A stretch of 64,000 nucleotides of DNA from Antarcticibacterium flavum (GTDB lineage Bacteria; Bacteroidota; Bacteroidia; Flavobacteriales; Flavobacteriaceae), in assembly GCF_006159205.1 (NCBI RefSeq), contig NZ_CP040812.1, positions 3,472,001 through 3,536,000 on the forward strand, given 5' to 3'. Made by a program: the position numbers and the translations under genes. The notes beneath the pieces were generated by a model that had not been told where the DNA came from, did not search any database, and saw only the letters and a list, made by a program, of their open reading frames with translations. Of this stretch, positions 11,155 through 18,600 are shown in pieces (the stretch's first letter is position 1; each line of letters starts with the position of its first letter).

Positions 11155-12015
11155 ATGAAACCTGTATTTTTCAAAATACCGAAAACCGAAAATTCTTCTA
11201 TTAGGATACAATGGGATGAGGAGAGGCATTTTTATGACAAGCTGCATTATCACCCGGAGTTTCAAATTACCAGGATCAATAAGGGGGAGGGATTTTTATT
11301 TGGAGGTTCCGGAATGATAAAATTTCAACCCGGGGATGTATTTTTCATTGGCCCTAATATTCCTCACCTTCTAAAGAGTTCAAAAGAATATTACGAACCG
11401 GATTCTACGGGAGTTTCGGCAATTACCATATTCTTCAGCTACAATTCTTTTGGGGAGGCATTTTTTGAGATCCCGGAGATGCATACTATCAAAGATCTAT
11501 TGTCTTCCTCCCGCCGGGTTATAAAAACCAATAATTTACCACTTGCCGATCTAATTCTGAAGACCGCTGATGAATCCCCCGTTTCCAGGATCATTAATTT
11601 GCTGAAGATCCTGGAGGATTTTCTGGGAGTGGAAAAGGATTATTTAAGTTCAGAGATCTTTGAATACGAGTTAAAGGAATCGGGTTTTAAACGCCTTAAC
11701 CGGGTGCTTAACTACACCTTCTCCCGTGCTTCAGAAAATATAACCGTAGATGAAATAGCGGCCCAGGCCAGCCTTAGCAAATCCCAGTTTAGCAGGTTCT
11801 TTAAAGAGCGCACCGGGAAAACCTTCATCTCCTTCCTCAACGAGGTGCGAATTGAAAATGCCTGCACCCAGCTGCTGAACACAAGGGAGTCTATTGAGAA
11901 GATCTCATATGACAATGGTTTCCAAAATATATCAAATTTCAACCGGCAATTCAAAAAAGTAAAAAGCCTTACCCCTTCACAATTTCGGGCAGAACTGGAG
12001 TTGAAAAGATCATAG
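11155..12015 (+). CDS. AraC family transcriptional regulator with cupin sensor domain
   Basis: 286 residues. The N-terminal cupin domain has the conserved HYHPEFQITRI (about residue 30) and GDVFFIGPNIPH. The C-terminal part holds the two helix-turn-helix motifs of AraC proteins (DEIAAQASLSKSQFSRFFKERTG and the region ending SNFNRQFKKVKSLTPSQFR, read as separate helices). It lies 30 bases after the Xaa-Pro peptidase gene, in the same direction, and is the obvious candidate regulator of the operon. Start at ATG 11155; a TTG at 11143 sits inside a possible -7 box (TATATTTG, 11138-11145), which would leave a very short leader if the gene also has its own promoter. Effector unknown. Confidence 0.86.
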   Translation: MKPVFFKIPKTENSSIRIQWDEERHFYDKLHYHPEFQITRINKGEGFLFGGSGMIKFQPGDVFFIGPNIPHLLKSSKEYYEPDSTGVSAITIFFSYNSFGEAFFEIPEMHTIKDLLSSSRRVIKTNNLPLADLILKTADESPVSRIINLLKILEDFLGVEKDYLSSEIFEYELKESGFKRLNRVLNYTFSRASENITVDEIAAQASLSKSQFSRFFKERTGKTFISFLNEVRIENACTQLLNTRESIEKISYDNGFQNISNFNRQFKKVKSLTPSQFRAELELKRS

Positions 12016-12028
12016 CCTGGATGTTGTT

Positions 12029-14029
12029 CTAAAAAACTGCATAATTAAGATTTACAAAAATATTACGTCCTCTGCGGGGGATGTTATTCCAGTCTGAAAA
12101 CGTTGAATAATAAGTGTCAAATAAATTTTCTGCACCGGCTTTTACGGTCACTCTCTGGTTATTAAGGTACAGGCTTCGGGAAGCAGAAAGGTTTACTACA
12201 GTATATGCAGGGGTGCGGTTCTCGCCAAAACCTGTACTAAAATTACTTTGTTCCATCGCGCCTTCTATAGATCCTTCAATAGAAAACAAACCTTTGCTAT
12301 ATCCCAGGGCTGCAAAATAACTAAGCGGTTGCACCAGGGGAAGGTTTCTGTTTTTGTGATCCCTGCCGTGGTTGTAAATAAGTTTAGTGTTAATATGCCA
12401 ATTCTTGTAAGGAAAAACTTCCAGCGAAAGATCTGTGTTGAAAAATGTGGCGTACGGCAGCTGGCTGTAAACCATAACCCCGTTGGCGCCAATTGTCATA
12501 GCGGTAAGGTCTGGATCCGGGATACCTATGATGTAGTCCTGGATATGAAAATAAGATCCGCTGAGCTTTGCACTCCAGAATTTGTTTTTAAATGCCACGG
12601 AGGAATTGAGCTCCATAGATCTTTCAGTGTCCATTCCCGGGTTTCCAATAAAATCGTATCCGTTAAAGCTGTTAAAGAGATAGAATCCATAAGCTTCAGA
12701 AACCGAGGGAGCCCTTTCCCCATATCCGGTACCCAGGCTATAATTCATTTTTCCTTTATGTAGCTGTAGCCTGGTAGATGCTCCAGCAAGGATCCTGTGT
12801 TTACTTTCCTTCATTTCAGGATAAAAGATCTTCAGGCTTTGAAGTCCCTGTTCGCTTTGTACAGAGTTGTTGTGCGATCCCAGGCTTCCGGTAATCTTTA
12901 AATTCAGATGCTCTGATAAAAGGATCTGGTCCTCCAGAAAAAATCCGTTATAAAAGGTGCGCACATCCGGCCAGGTGAGCATAAACATCTCCATCTCTGT
13001 AGGGTCATTTGGGAACATAGTCATCTCTGCCAGCGACTTATTGTAGAAACTGTTGAGGTTGATCTTAATTCTATGCTTTCCCACGGTTGAATTACCCTTA
13101 GAATAAAATCCATACGTGTCACTCCAGCCAGGCATATTCATTCGCATAGCAACATCCTCGCGTTGGGCATCATCCATAATATGCGTAATGGTATTAAAGT
13201 AGACCTTGGTTTCCCAATGGTCCAGTAGGGGATGGGGTTTATGGAACTCGTATTTTAAGGAACCTATGGCAGCCTTTGCAAGGGAAACATCCATTGGAAG
13301 GGCTGGGTAACCAATATCTGTAGCCTTATCAAGGATCACGGCAGCTTCTATGCTTTGATGCCTGGATAACCTGTACCCGCTAACTGCTGAAAAATTGTAT
13401 TTGGTGAACCGGGAATACAAAACTTCTTTTCCCCCGCCTGCGTGGTAATTCTCTGCATCGCGGTGCATGAAATCTGCATTGAAGAAGAAATCTTCCTGAC
13501 TGTAGTCTACTTTGGCACCTGCTATCTTTTGCTCGCCATTTGTCTCCAGCCCGGAGTTTACTTCTACCTTCCATCCTGAAGGTGAAAATCCTGTTTTGTG
13601 TATTTTCATATCCACTGCGCCTCCAATGGTAGCTCCATGTTCTGCCCCTTCCTGGCCACTGGAGATCGAGGCTTCCTGTAAATTGGAGATCTCAACATAG
13701 GAAGTTACAGGGTCCATTTTATCTGTACAGGCACTAAATATACGCATCCCGTCAATGGTTATCACAGTACGCTCTGTCGCCATCCCGTTGATCATAGGTT
13801 CCCAGGCGTATGCCCCTCTTTTGATCATCGATATTTTTGCCGACTTCTCCAAATATTCATCTAAAGTTGCGAGGGATTTATTTTCTTTTCTGGAGACATC
13901 TTTCTTATTTCCTATCACTATGACCTCTTTCATAGGGATGATATTTAACGTGTCTATTTCTGTTTCCTGTGCCCGGGTCCAATTCACCAGGAACAGGGAA
14001 ATGCAGAGGGTGAGAATTTTTGTTTTCAT
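12029..14029 (-). CDS. TonB-dependent receptor, OprC/NosA-like copper receptor
   Basis: 666 residues with a signal peptide (ending near TRAQ), a plug domain (about 35-150) and a beta-barrel ending in the terminal aromatic residue Phe. The plug contains FSACTDKMDPVTSYVE, and the barrel contains THIMDD. These reproduce the CxxxM (C101, M105) and HxM (H283, M285) copper ligands known from Pseudomonas OprC. I therefore infer copper import across the outer membrane, powered by TonB. The gene is downstream of a YtkA-like lipoprotein and a small cysteine protein on the same strand, and converges on the AraC gene with 13 bases between stops. Receptor class is certain; copper is a strong inference from the ligand motif. 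Confidence 0.86.
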   Translation of the reverse strand: MKTKILTLCISLFLVNWTRAQETEIDTLNIIPMKEVIVIGNKKDVSRKENKSLATLDEYLEKSAKISMIKRGAYAWEPMINGMATERTVITIDGMRIFSACTDKMDPVTSYVEISNLQEASISSGQEGAEHGATIGGAVDMKIHKTGFSPSGWKVEVNSGLETNGEQKIAGAKVDYSQEDFFFNADFMHRDAENYHAGGGKEVLYSRFTKYNFSAVSGYRLSRHQSIEAAVILDKATDIGYPALPMDVSLAKAAIGSLKYEFHKPHPLLDHWETKVYFNTITHIMDDAQREDVAMRMNMPGWSDTYGFYSKGNSTVGKHRIKINLNSFYNKSLAEMTMFPNDPTEMEMFMLTWPDVRTFYNGFFLEDQILLSEHLNLKITGSLGSHNNSVQSEQGLQSLKIFYPEMKESKHRILAGASTRLQLHKGKMNYSLGTGYGERAPSVSEAYGFYLFNSFNGYDFIGNPGMDTERSMELNSSVAFKNKFWSAKLSGSYFHIQDYIIGIPDPDLTAMTIGANGVMVYSQLPYATFFNTDLSLEVFPYKNWHINTKLIYNHGRDHKNRNLPLVQPLSYFAALGYSKGLFSIEGSIEGAMEQSNFSTGFGENRTPAYTVVNLSASRSLYLNNQRVTVKAGAENLFDTYYSTFSDWNNIPRRGRNIFVNLNYAVF

Positions 14030-14044
14030 TTGTCAAATTTTTTT

Positions 14045-14086
14045 AGCTGCCCGGGAATGGCATTTAGATCCTGGTCCCGGGCAGCT
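14045..14086. other. Perfect 12-bp hairpin between lipoprotein and receptor genes
   Basis: Arms AGCTGCCCGGGA (14045-14056) and TCCCGGGCAGCT (14075-14086) are perfectly complementary around an 18-base loop. In the direction of the genes (minus) the stem is followed by A residues, not U. A U-run exists only on the plus strand. It could therefore terminate antisense transcription, or act in the sense mRNA as a stability or processing element between the two cistrons. Confidence 0.7.
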
Positions 14087-14091
14087 TTTTA

Positions 14092-14928
14092 TTAGAATTC
14101 TAATTCGAAGAATATATTACTGTCCTGGTTGGTATCTGTAATTGCTTCTCCTATGATAATTTCTCCCGTTTCGTCTTCCAGTTGCAGGTTGATCTTCCAA
14201 TATCCGCTCATGGTGAGATTGAGCTTTCCGTGGTAGACACCCTTATTGCCCTGGGTGAGATGTACATTGTTTGGGGAGCCGTGTCCCATGGCCGGCATCC
14301 GGGGATCTATTAAGATCCTGTAATTATCCACAATGGAAAATTTGTGCATATTTTCCATTTTATAGAGTGCAGCACTAATATCATTAGTAGCTACTTTTGG
14401 TTGCCGGGGTTCTATGATTGCCAGGACATAATTGACTTCATCCTTACCCTTAAAAACTGTTACTTTCTTCCTTGGAGAGGCCAGGACCTGGAGACGATCT
14501 TCCATAGAGAAATTTTCCCCGTCTACCGTATAGTTAATTTGAAGGCTCCATGTTCCGGAGTCCCCACCTGCCATTTGAAAAATAATGTATCCTTCGTAGG
14601 AAGTATTTTTCCCGGGAGCTTTGACTACTTCAGAATTTGGAGCAGAATGCTTTATAGTACCCATGTCCATAACCGGGATCCATTCAACTTCAGCATTTGG
14701 GATGTATTCCTTATCAATTTTGTCCTGTAAGCGGAGTAGAATTTTGTTATACCCCTCTTTCAGTTCTCCACTTTCAGAATATAGTTCCAGGAAGTGATGG
14801 TCATTTTCCAGGGTTTGGATTAAGAATAGATTTTCGGTTTCATTTAATGGTGCAGTCTCTTCAGAAGTTGTTGAACAGGAGGAAACAGCAGCTAGTAATA
14901 GCAGGCAGATATAATTGAAAAATTTCAT
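14092..14928 (-). CDS. Lipoprotein with two YtkA/FixH-like domains
   Basis: 278 residues with a lipoprotein signal (lipobox Cys about residue 18, AAVSSC). Two similar Ig-like modules are visible. The first has PVMDMGTIKHSAP followed by a strand-rich stretch ending SGTWSLQINY. The second has DPRMPAMGHGSPNN followed by SGYWKINLQLED. These Met/His-containing patterns resemble YtkA-like domains linked to copper handling. It lies 62 bases upstream of the OprC-like receptor gene, on the same strand. Probably a periplasm- or surface-facing metal-binding partner of that receptor. The domain call rests on my pattern recognition; binding of copper is inference. Confidence 0.7.
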   Translation of the reverse strand: MKFFNYICLLLLAAVSSCSTTSEETAPLNETENLFLIQTLENDHHFLELYSESGELKEGYNKILLRLQDKIDKEYIPNAEVEWIPVMDMGTIKHSAPNSEVVKAPGKNTSYEGYIIFQMAGGDSGTWSLQINYTVDGENFSMEDRLQVLASPRKKVTVFKGKDEVNYVLAIIEPRQPKVATNDISAALYKMENMHKFSIVDNYRILIDPRMPAMGHGSPNNVHLTQGNKGVYHGKLNLTMSGYWKINLQLEDETGEIIIGEAITDTNQDSNIFFELEF

Positions 14929-15012
14929 TGTTTTTTATTTTGAATTAAGGCAATACTTTTCTTCATTCAGGTTTATGGCTGAATGACATGTTTGAAAGGA
15001 TAATCTGGATAT

Positions 15013-15396
15013 TTATGAAAGTGCTATTGGAGGATGCACGATCTTTTGTGAGAAAAGAAAATTGTATTTATTCTGATAATAAAAATGCTGCGGGAGGGGA
15101 ACAATCAAAGTTGTTTCGTCCAGGGGATAGAAAACACTTATGTAATAAGTTATTTCCTGTTGAAATGAAAGTAGCGCCAGCTCATTTTTCTCCTTATTTA
15201 GATCTTCTCCGGCTTTAATAATTGTGCACTGGCCGTTGCATTCCAGTTCTGGTTTATCCTTGTTCTGGCAAAAAAGTTCTGTAAAGCTCTCGTTGTTTAG
15301 CGTATAGAAAGAAACCAGGTAGGTGAACCTGATATTATGGAATAAGGTTGCTATTAGAAAGATAAAGAGTAGACCGTATTTAAAAATGGCTTTCAA
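15013..15396 (-). CDS. Small membrane-anchored CNGQC protein of the copper cluster
   Basis: 127 residues with a single N-terminal hydrophobic segment (about 5-32) and a Cys pattern LFCQNKDKPELECNGQC in the following region, suggestive of metal or disulfide chemistry. I know similar small proteins next to copper TonB receptors in Bacteroidota, but no function. The start is a TTG at 15396, the only plausible start in frame, about 11 bases after the transcription start predicted from a well-formed promoter at 15414-15443. First gene of a three-gene minus-strand cluster; the next gene begins 84 bases downstream. Confidence 0.7.
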   Translation of the reverse strand: MKAIFKYGLLFIFLIATLFHNIRFTYLVSFYTLNNESFTELFCQNKDKPELECNGQCTIIKAGEDLNKEKNELALLSFQQEITYYISVFYPLDETTLIVPLPQHFYYQNKYNFLFSQKIVHPPIALS

Positions 15397-15413
15397 CTAA
15401 TCTAAATTTCCCA

Positions 15414-15443
15414 CAAAGATACCCCGCCATAAAGCTAAAACAA
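15414..15443 (-). promoter_or_regulatory. Bacteroidota promoter for the copper cluster
   Basis: On the minus strand TTG, 19 bases, then TATCTTTG: an exact match to the flavobacterial -33/-7 pattern. Predicted transcription start near 15407, 11 bases before the TTG start codon. Confidence 0.7.
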
Positions 15444-15880
15444 TATGATTGAAATCACTTTTAATGGTTTTTTAAATGGAGTGGAAATGGAGTCGGAATT
15501 TGAGGTGGGGGTAGAGTGTGTATTTGAGGGTGGTATTTACTCAAAGGGAGGAGAAAGGCAACCACCTAGATTATTTAATGATGCTCCGTATTTATGTCCA
15601 GCGGATAATGAGCATTGCGTTCACATTAACTTATATGCTTCCGCATATATAATGCCTTATACGTGTTAGATTGTATGTAAAAGCATATAAAATATTTCGG
15701 AGAAATTAAATTAAAAAGGAGGTGCTATCTTTTAAGGCTCCATTTTTAAAAATCACGACTTTAAACTTACAAAAACAGTAATCATAGTGCTTACCGGGGA
15801 GGGTTTATAGAACCCTGAGACGCACATTCTGCAAATGCCGCTATGCCTGCTGTCCCTGCCGGGCCAGGCGTCTTAAAACA
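15444..15880. other. Gene-poor spacer before ssrA
   Basis: About 440 bases with no convincing gene. A 74-codon frame at 15445-15669 starts immediately behind the copper-cluster promoter and has a repetitive Glu/Val-rich composition; I do not accept it as a gene. A small hairpin with arms TATATGC/GCATATA lies near 15632-15650. Confidence 0.4.
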
Positions 15881-15919
15881 AAAAAATCTGCTCAAGCGAA
15901 AAGGCCTGGCAGATTTTTT
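15881..15919 (-). terminator. Rho-independent terminator of ssrA
   Basis: On the minus strand the arms AAAATCTGC and GCAGATTTT enclose a CAGGCC...GCTTG extension and are followed by a U-run. It begins 34 bases after the mature tmRNA 3' end. Confidence 0.75.
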
Positions 15920-15953
15920 ATGTTTTAATACGCAGCATAGCTGCGCTTGATTG

Positions 15954-16350
15954 TGGAGTCGGAGGGTTTCGAACCCTCGTCCAAACAAGCAATTCAGCTG
16001 CTTTCTACACGTTTAGTCTTCGTTTGGTTTTCGTTGCAAGACCGGCCGAAAACCACCAATCTTACACTTATCCTCAATTAGATTTCAGAAGAACATCAAG
16101 GCCCTGTCCTTCCTATATTTACTTTTTCGGTGTCTCTGGTGTGGCCGCCGTAAATCAAGGCTTCCACGAGACATCTCAGCTCCCTGCCTTGCAGGGATTA
16201 AGTATAACCTACTATGATTCGGTTATGCAGCCAAGGCGTAGTTATTCTCGCCGTTTAAAAAGTGTGAAATATGAGATTTACGAGCTAGTATCCCAGCGCT
16301 CGACGTGCTTACAACTCAATTCGACTCGCTGTCAAATCCAAGTCGACCCC
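15954..16350 (-). ncRNA. ssrA: Transfer-messenger RNA (tmRNA)
   Basis: About 397 nt. The 5' end GGGGTCGACTTGGATTTGACAG and the 3' end GGTTCGAAACCCTCC then GACTCCA (read as separate parts) form the alanyl-tRNA-like acceptor and T arm. CCA is not encoded. The resume frame on the minus strand (16223-16252) reads GENNYALAA then TAA, the proteolysis tag of Bacteroidota type. It rescues stalled ribosomes together with SmpB. A -7 box (TATCTTTG on the minus strand, 16418-16425) lies about 68 bases upstream, so a leader is probably removed during processing. Confidence 0.95.
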
Positions 16351-16417
16351 ATAATTTTAAGAACATTTTCGGTGTAAAAACATCTGCTCATAACGAGCGG
16401 TTCCTAAGCCGAAGATG

Positions 16418-16447
16418 CAAAGATACAGTTTAAAATTTATATCTTTG
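16418..16447. promoter_or_regulatory. Paired divergent -7 boxes, ssrA and LYS1-like gene
   Basis: Minus-strand TATCTTTG at 16418-16425 points to ssrA. Plus-strand TATCTTTG at 16440-16447 points to the dehydrogenase gene at 16483. A clear -33 TTG at the ideal spacing is not seen for either. Confidence 0.45.
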
Positions 16448-16482
16448 AACAACACCTTCATTAAAGCAAAACCCATACCAAA

Positions 16483-17709
16483 ATGATAAAATTTGCCCTC
16501 ATCAAGGAAAGGAAAACCCCGCCCGACAGGCGTGTTGTTTTTTCTCCCCAAAAGCTAAAGGAAGTGGTGAAGCAATTCCCCGAAGCGAGTTTTAAAGTGG
16601 AAACCTCAGATATCAGGATCTTTCCCGATGATGCGTATAGACAGGCCGGTTTTGAGGTTGCTGAAGATGTATCAGATTGTGATGTGATGCTGGGGGTGAA
16701 GGAGGTGCCATTGCCGGCTCTCATCCCAAATAAAAAATATTTTTTCTTCTCACATACCATAAAGAAACAGCCCTACAACCGTGATCTCTTGCGGGAGATC
16801 CTTCAGAAGAATATAGAGTTATATGACCACGAGGTGATCGTAAAGGAAAATGGCCACCGGCTTATTGGCTTCGGAAGGTATGCCGGGTTGGTGGGCGCTT
16901 ATAATTGCTTCAGAGGCCTGGGGCTTAAAGAAAACCTTTTTGAACTTCCTAAGGCTGAAAACCTGCCAGACTTACAGGCACTTTTGGCAGAATTGGATAA
17001 GATTGAAATTCCCAATCGCAAGATCGTTTTAACTGGAAGCGGGAAAGTGGCCCACGGGGCTAAAGAGATCCTGGACTATCTTAGAATAAAGCAGGTTGAG
17101 GTAGGAGAGTACCTGGAAAAGGATTTCGATCAGTCTGTATACTGCCATATAGATGTTCTGGATTACAACAAGCGAAAGGATGGGGAAATAAAGAATAATC
17201 AGGATTTCTATAAACATCCCGAAGAGTATGAATCTAATTTCCTGAGATTTGCCCGTAGCAGCGACATTTTTATCGCCGGCCATTTTTATGGGGACGGGGC
17301 TCCCGTGTTCTTTACCAATGAGGAGGCTTCTATGCCCAATTTCAGAATAAAATTAATTGCAGATATTTCCTGTGATATCAAGGTGCCAATTCCAAGTACT
17401 ATTAGGCCTTCAACCATTGCCGATCCTTTTTATGGTTTTGATCCCGTTACAGAACGGGAGGTGGATTTCCGTGAAAAAGGTGCTATAACAGTAATGGCTG
17501 TAGACAACCTGCCTTGCGAGTTGCCAAAAGATGCCAGCGAAGGTTTTGGAGAGATGTTCCTGGAGCACGTGATCCCGGCATTTTTTAACGGTGATAAAGA
17601 TGGGGTCCTGGAGCGGGCAAGAATGACCCAAAACGGGCATTTAACTCCCAGGTTTAAATATTTACAGGAATATGTGGACGGTAAACTAAATACAGTAGAA
17701 AATGAATAA
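16483..17709 (+). CDS. AlaDH/PNT-family dehydrogenase, saccharopine dehydrogenase (LYS1)-like
   Basis: 408 residues. The N-terminal alanine dehydrogenase/transhydrogenase fold starts IKFALIKERKTPPDRRV (substrate-binding Arg and Lys) and contains FFSHTIKKQ. The NAD-binding half includes VLTGSGKVAHGAKEIL. The region LIADISCDIKVPIPSTIR resembles the LYS1 type of NAD+-dependent saccharopine dehydrogenase (lysine-forming). Alternatives are a divergent alanine dehydrogenase or another oxidoreductase of unknown substrate. Cytoplasmic. It is followed without a gap by the EEP gene, whose start overlaps its stop by 8 bases, implying an operon. Confidence 0.75.
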   Translation: MIKFALIKERKTPPDRRVVFSPQKLKEVVKQFPEASFKVETSDIRIFPDDAYRQAGFEVAEDVSDCDVMLGVKEVPLPALIPNKKYFFFSHTIKKQPYNRDLLREILQKNIELYDHEVIVKENGHRLIGFGRYAGLVGAYNCFRGLGLKENLFELPKAENLPDLQALLAELDKIEIPNRKIVLTGSGKVAHGAKEILDYLRIKQVEVGEYLEKDFDQSVYCHIDVLDYNKRKDGEIKNNQDFYKHPEEYESNFLRFARSSDIFIAGHFYGDGAPVFFTNEEASMPNFRIKLIADISCDIKVPIPSTIRPSTIADPFYGFDPVTEREVDFREKGAITVMAVDNLPCELPKDASEGFGEMFLEHVIPAFFNGDKDGVLERARMTQNGHLTPRFKYLQEYVDGKLNTVENE

Positions 17710-18538
17710 GCTTTTTTTAATAACAGGTTTTGTCTTGCTTATAAGTTTTGCAGCACCTGCACAGGTGAATGTAATGACCTATAATATAAAATATGCCACA
17801 GAGAATGATGGCGAGAACAGCTGGTCCAAACGTAAGGATCATCTCACCAATCAATTGAAGTTTTATCACCCCGATATTATGGGGGTGCAGGAGGCCTTGC
17901 ACGGGCAGCTGGAACATATCAAAGAGCATGTTGCAGATTATCAATATGTGGGTGCGGCACGGGATGACGGCAAGACTAAGGGAGAATACAGTGCGGTTTT
18001 TTATAATACCACTAAATTTGAAATGCTCGAGGAGGGTACCTTCTGGCTTTCTGAAACCCCAAAGGTGCCTTCCAAAGGCTGGGATGCGTCCTTTCCAAGG
18101 GTTTGTACCTGGGTTAAATTAAAGGAGAAAGAAGGAGGAAAGGAATTCTTTGTATTCAATACTCATTTTGATCACGAGGGGGATGAAGCAAGAGAGAAGA
18201 GTACGCAACTTATCCTGGACAAAATGGCTGAAATTAATAAGGAAGAAAAACCAGCAATTTTAATGGGAGACCTTAACCTGGAGCCGGATACTGAACCAAT
18301 TAAGAAAATCGCTGCACAAATGAATGACAGTAAGTATAGCGCTCAAACTGTGAGTTTTGGCCCTGAAGGTACTTTCAACGGTTACGATTTTAAGGCGCCT
18401 GTAGAGCGCAGGATAGATTATATCTTTACCACCAAAGGCAATATTAAGATATTGAAATATGGGGTCCTGAGTGATTCAAAGGATCTTAAATATCCATCAG
18501 ATCACCTGCCTGTTGTGGTGAAGCTGCGGTTTCAATAA
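17702..18538 (+). CDS. Endonuclease/exonuclease/phosphatase family protein, exported
   Basis: 278 residues with an N-terminal signal peptide ending near SFAAPAQ. All EEP-fold active-site motifs are present in order: MTYNIKYA, MGVQEA (Glu metal ligand), NTHFDHEGD, LMGDLNLEPD, RRIDYIF and SDHLPVVV. The fold hydrolyses phosphodiesters in nucleic acids, sphingomyelin or phosphoinositides; the substrate here is unknown. Overlaps the previous gene by 8 bases and is followed by a strong bidirectional terminator. Confidence 0.85.
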   Translation: MNKLFLITGFVLLISFAAPAQVNVMTYNIKYATENDGENSWSKRKDHLTNQLKFYHPDIMGVQEALHGQLEHIKEHVADYQYVGAARDDGKTKGEYSAVFYNTTKFEMLEEGTFWLSETPKVPSKGWDASFPRVCTWVKLKEKEGGKEFFVFNTHFDHEGDEAREKSTQLILDKMAEINKEEKPAILMGDLNLEPDTEPIKKIAAQMNDSKYSAQTVSFGPEGTFNGYDFKAPVERRIDYIFTTKGNIKILKYGVLSDSKDLKYPSDHLPVVVKLRFQ

Positions 18539-18557
18539 CTGCGGAAGGATTAAAAGT

Positions 18558-18597
18558 AAAGCCGGATAACTGTAAGGTCATCCGGCTTTTTCTTTTT
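18558..18597. terminator. Bidirectional terminator between EEP and MscS-like genes
   Basis: AAAGCCGGAT and ATCCGGCTTT form a 10-bp stem with a 12-base loop and a T-rich tail on the plus side. It serves the plus-strand phosphodiesterase and, in reverse, the minus-strand channel gene ending at 18601. Confidence 0.8.
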
Positions 18598-18600
18598 CTA

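Noticed and set aside
15445..15669. 74-codon frame between the copper cluster and ssrA
   Set aside because: Repetitive Glu/Val composition, no recognisable domain, and it begins within the promoter region of the opposite strand.
15600..15680. Integron attC-like site (GTTAGAT after a hairpin)
   Set aside because: The complementary R'' box (ATCTAAC) is absent and no integrase or cassette array is nearby.
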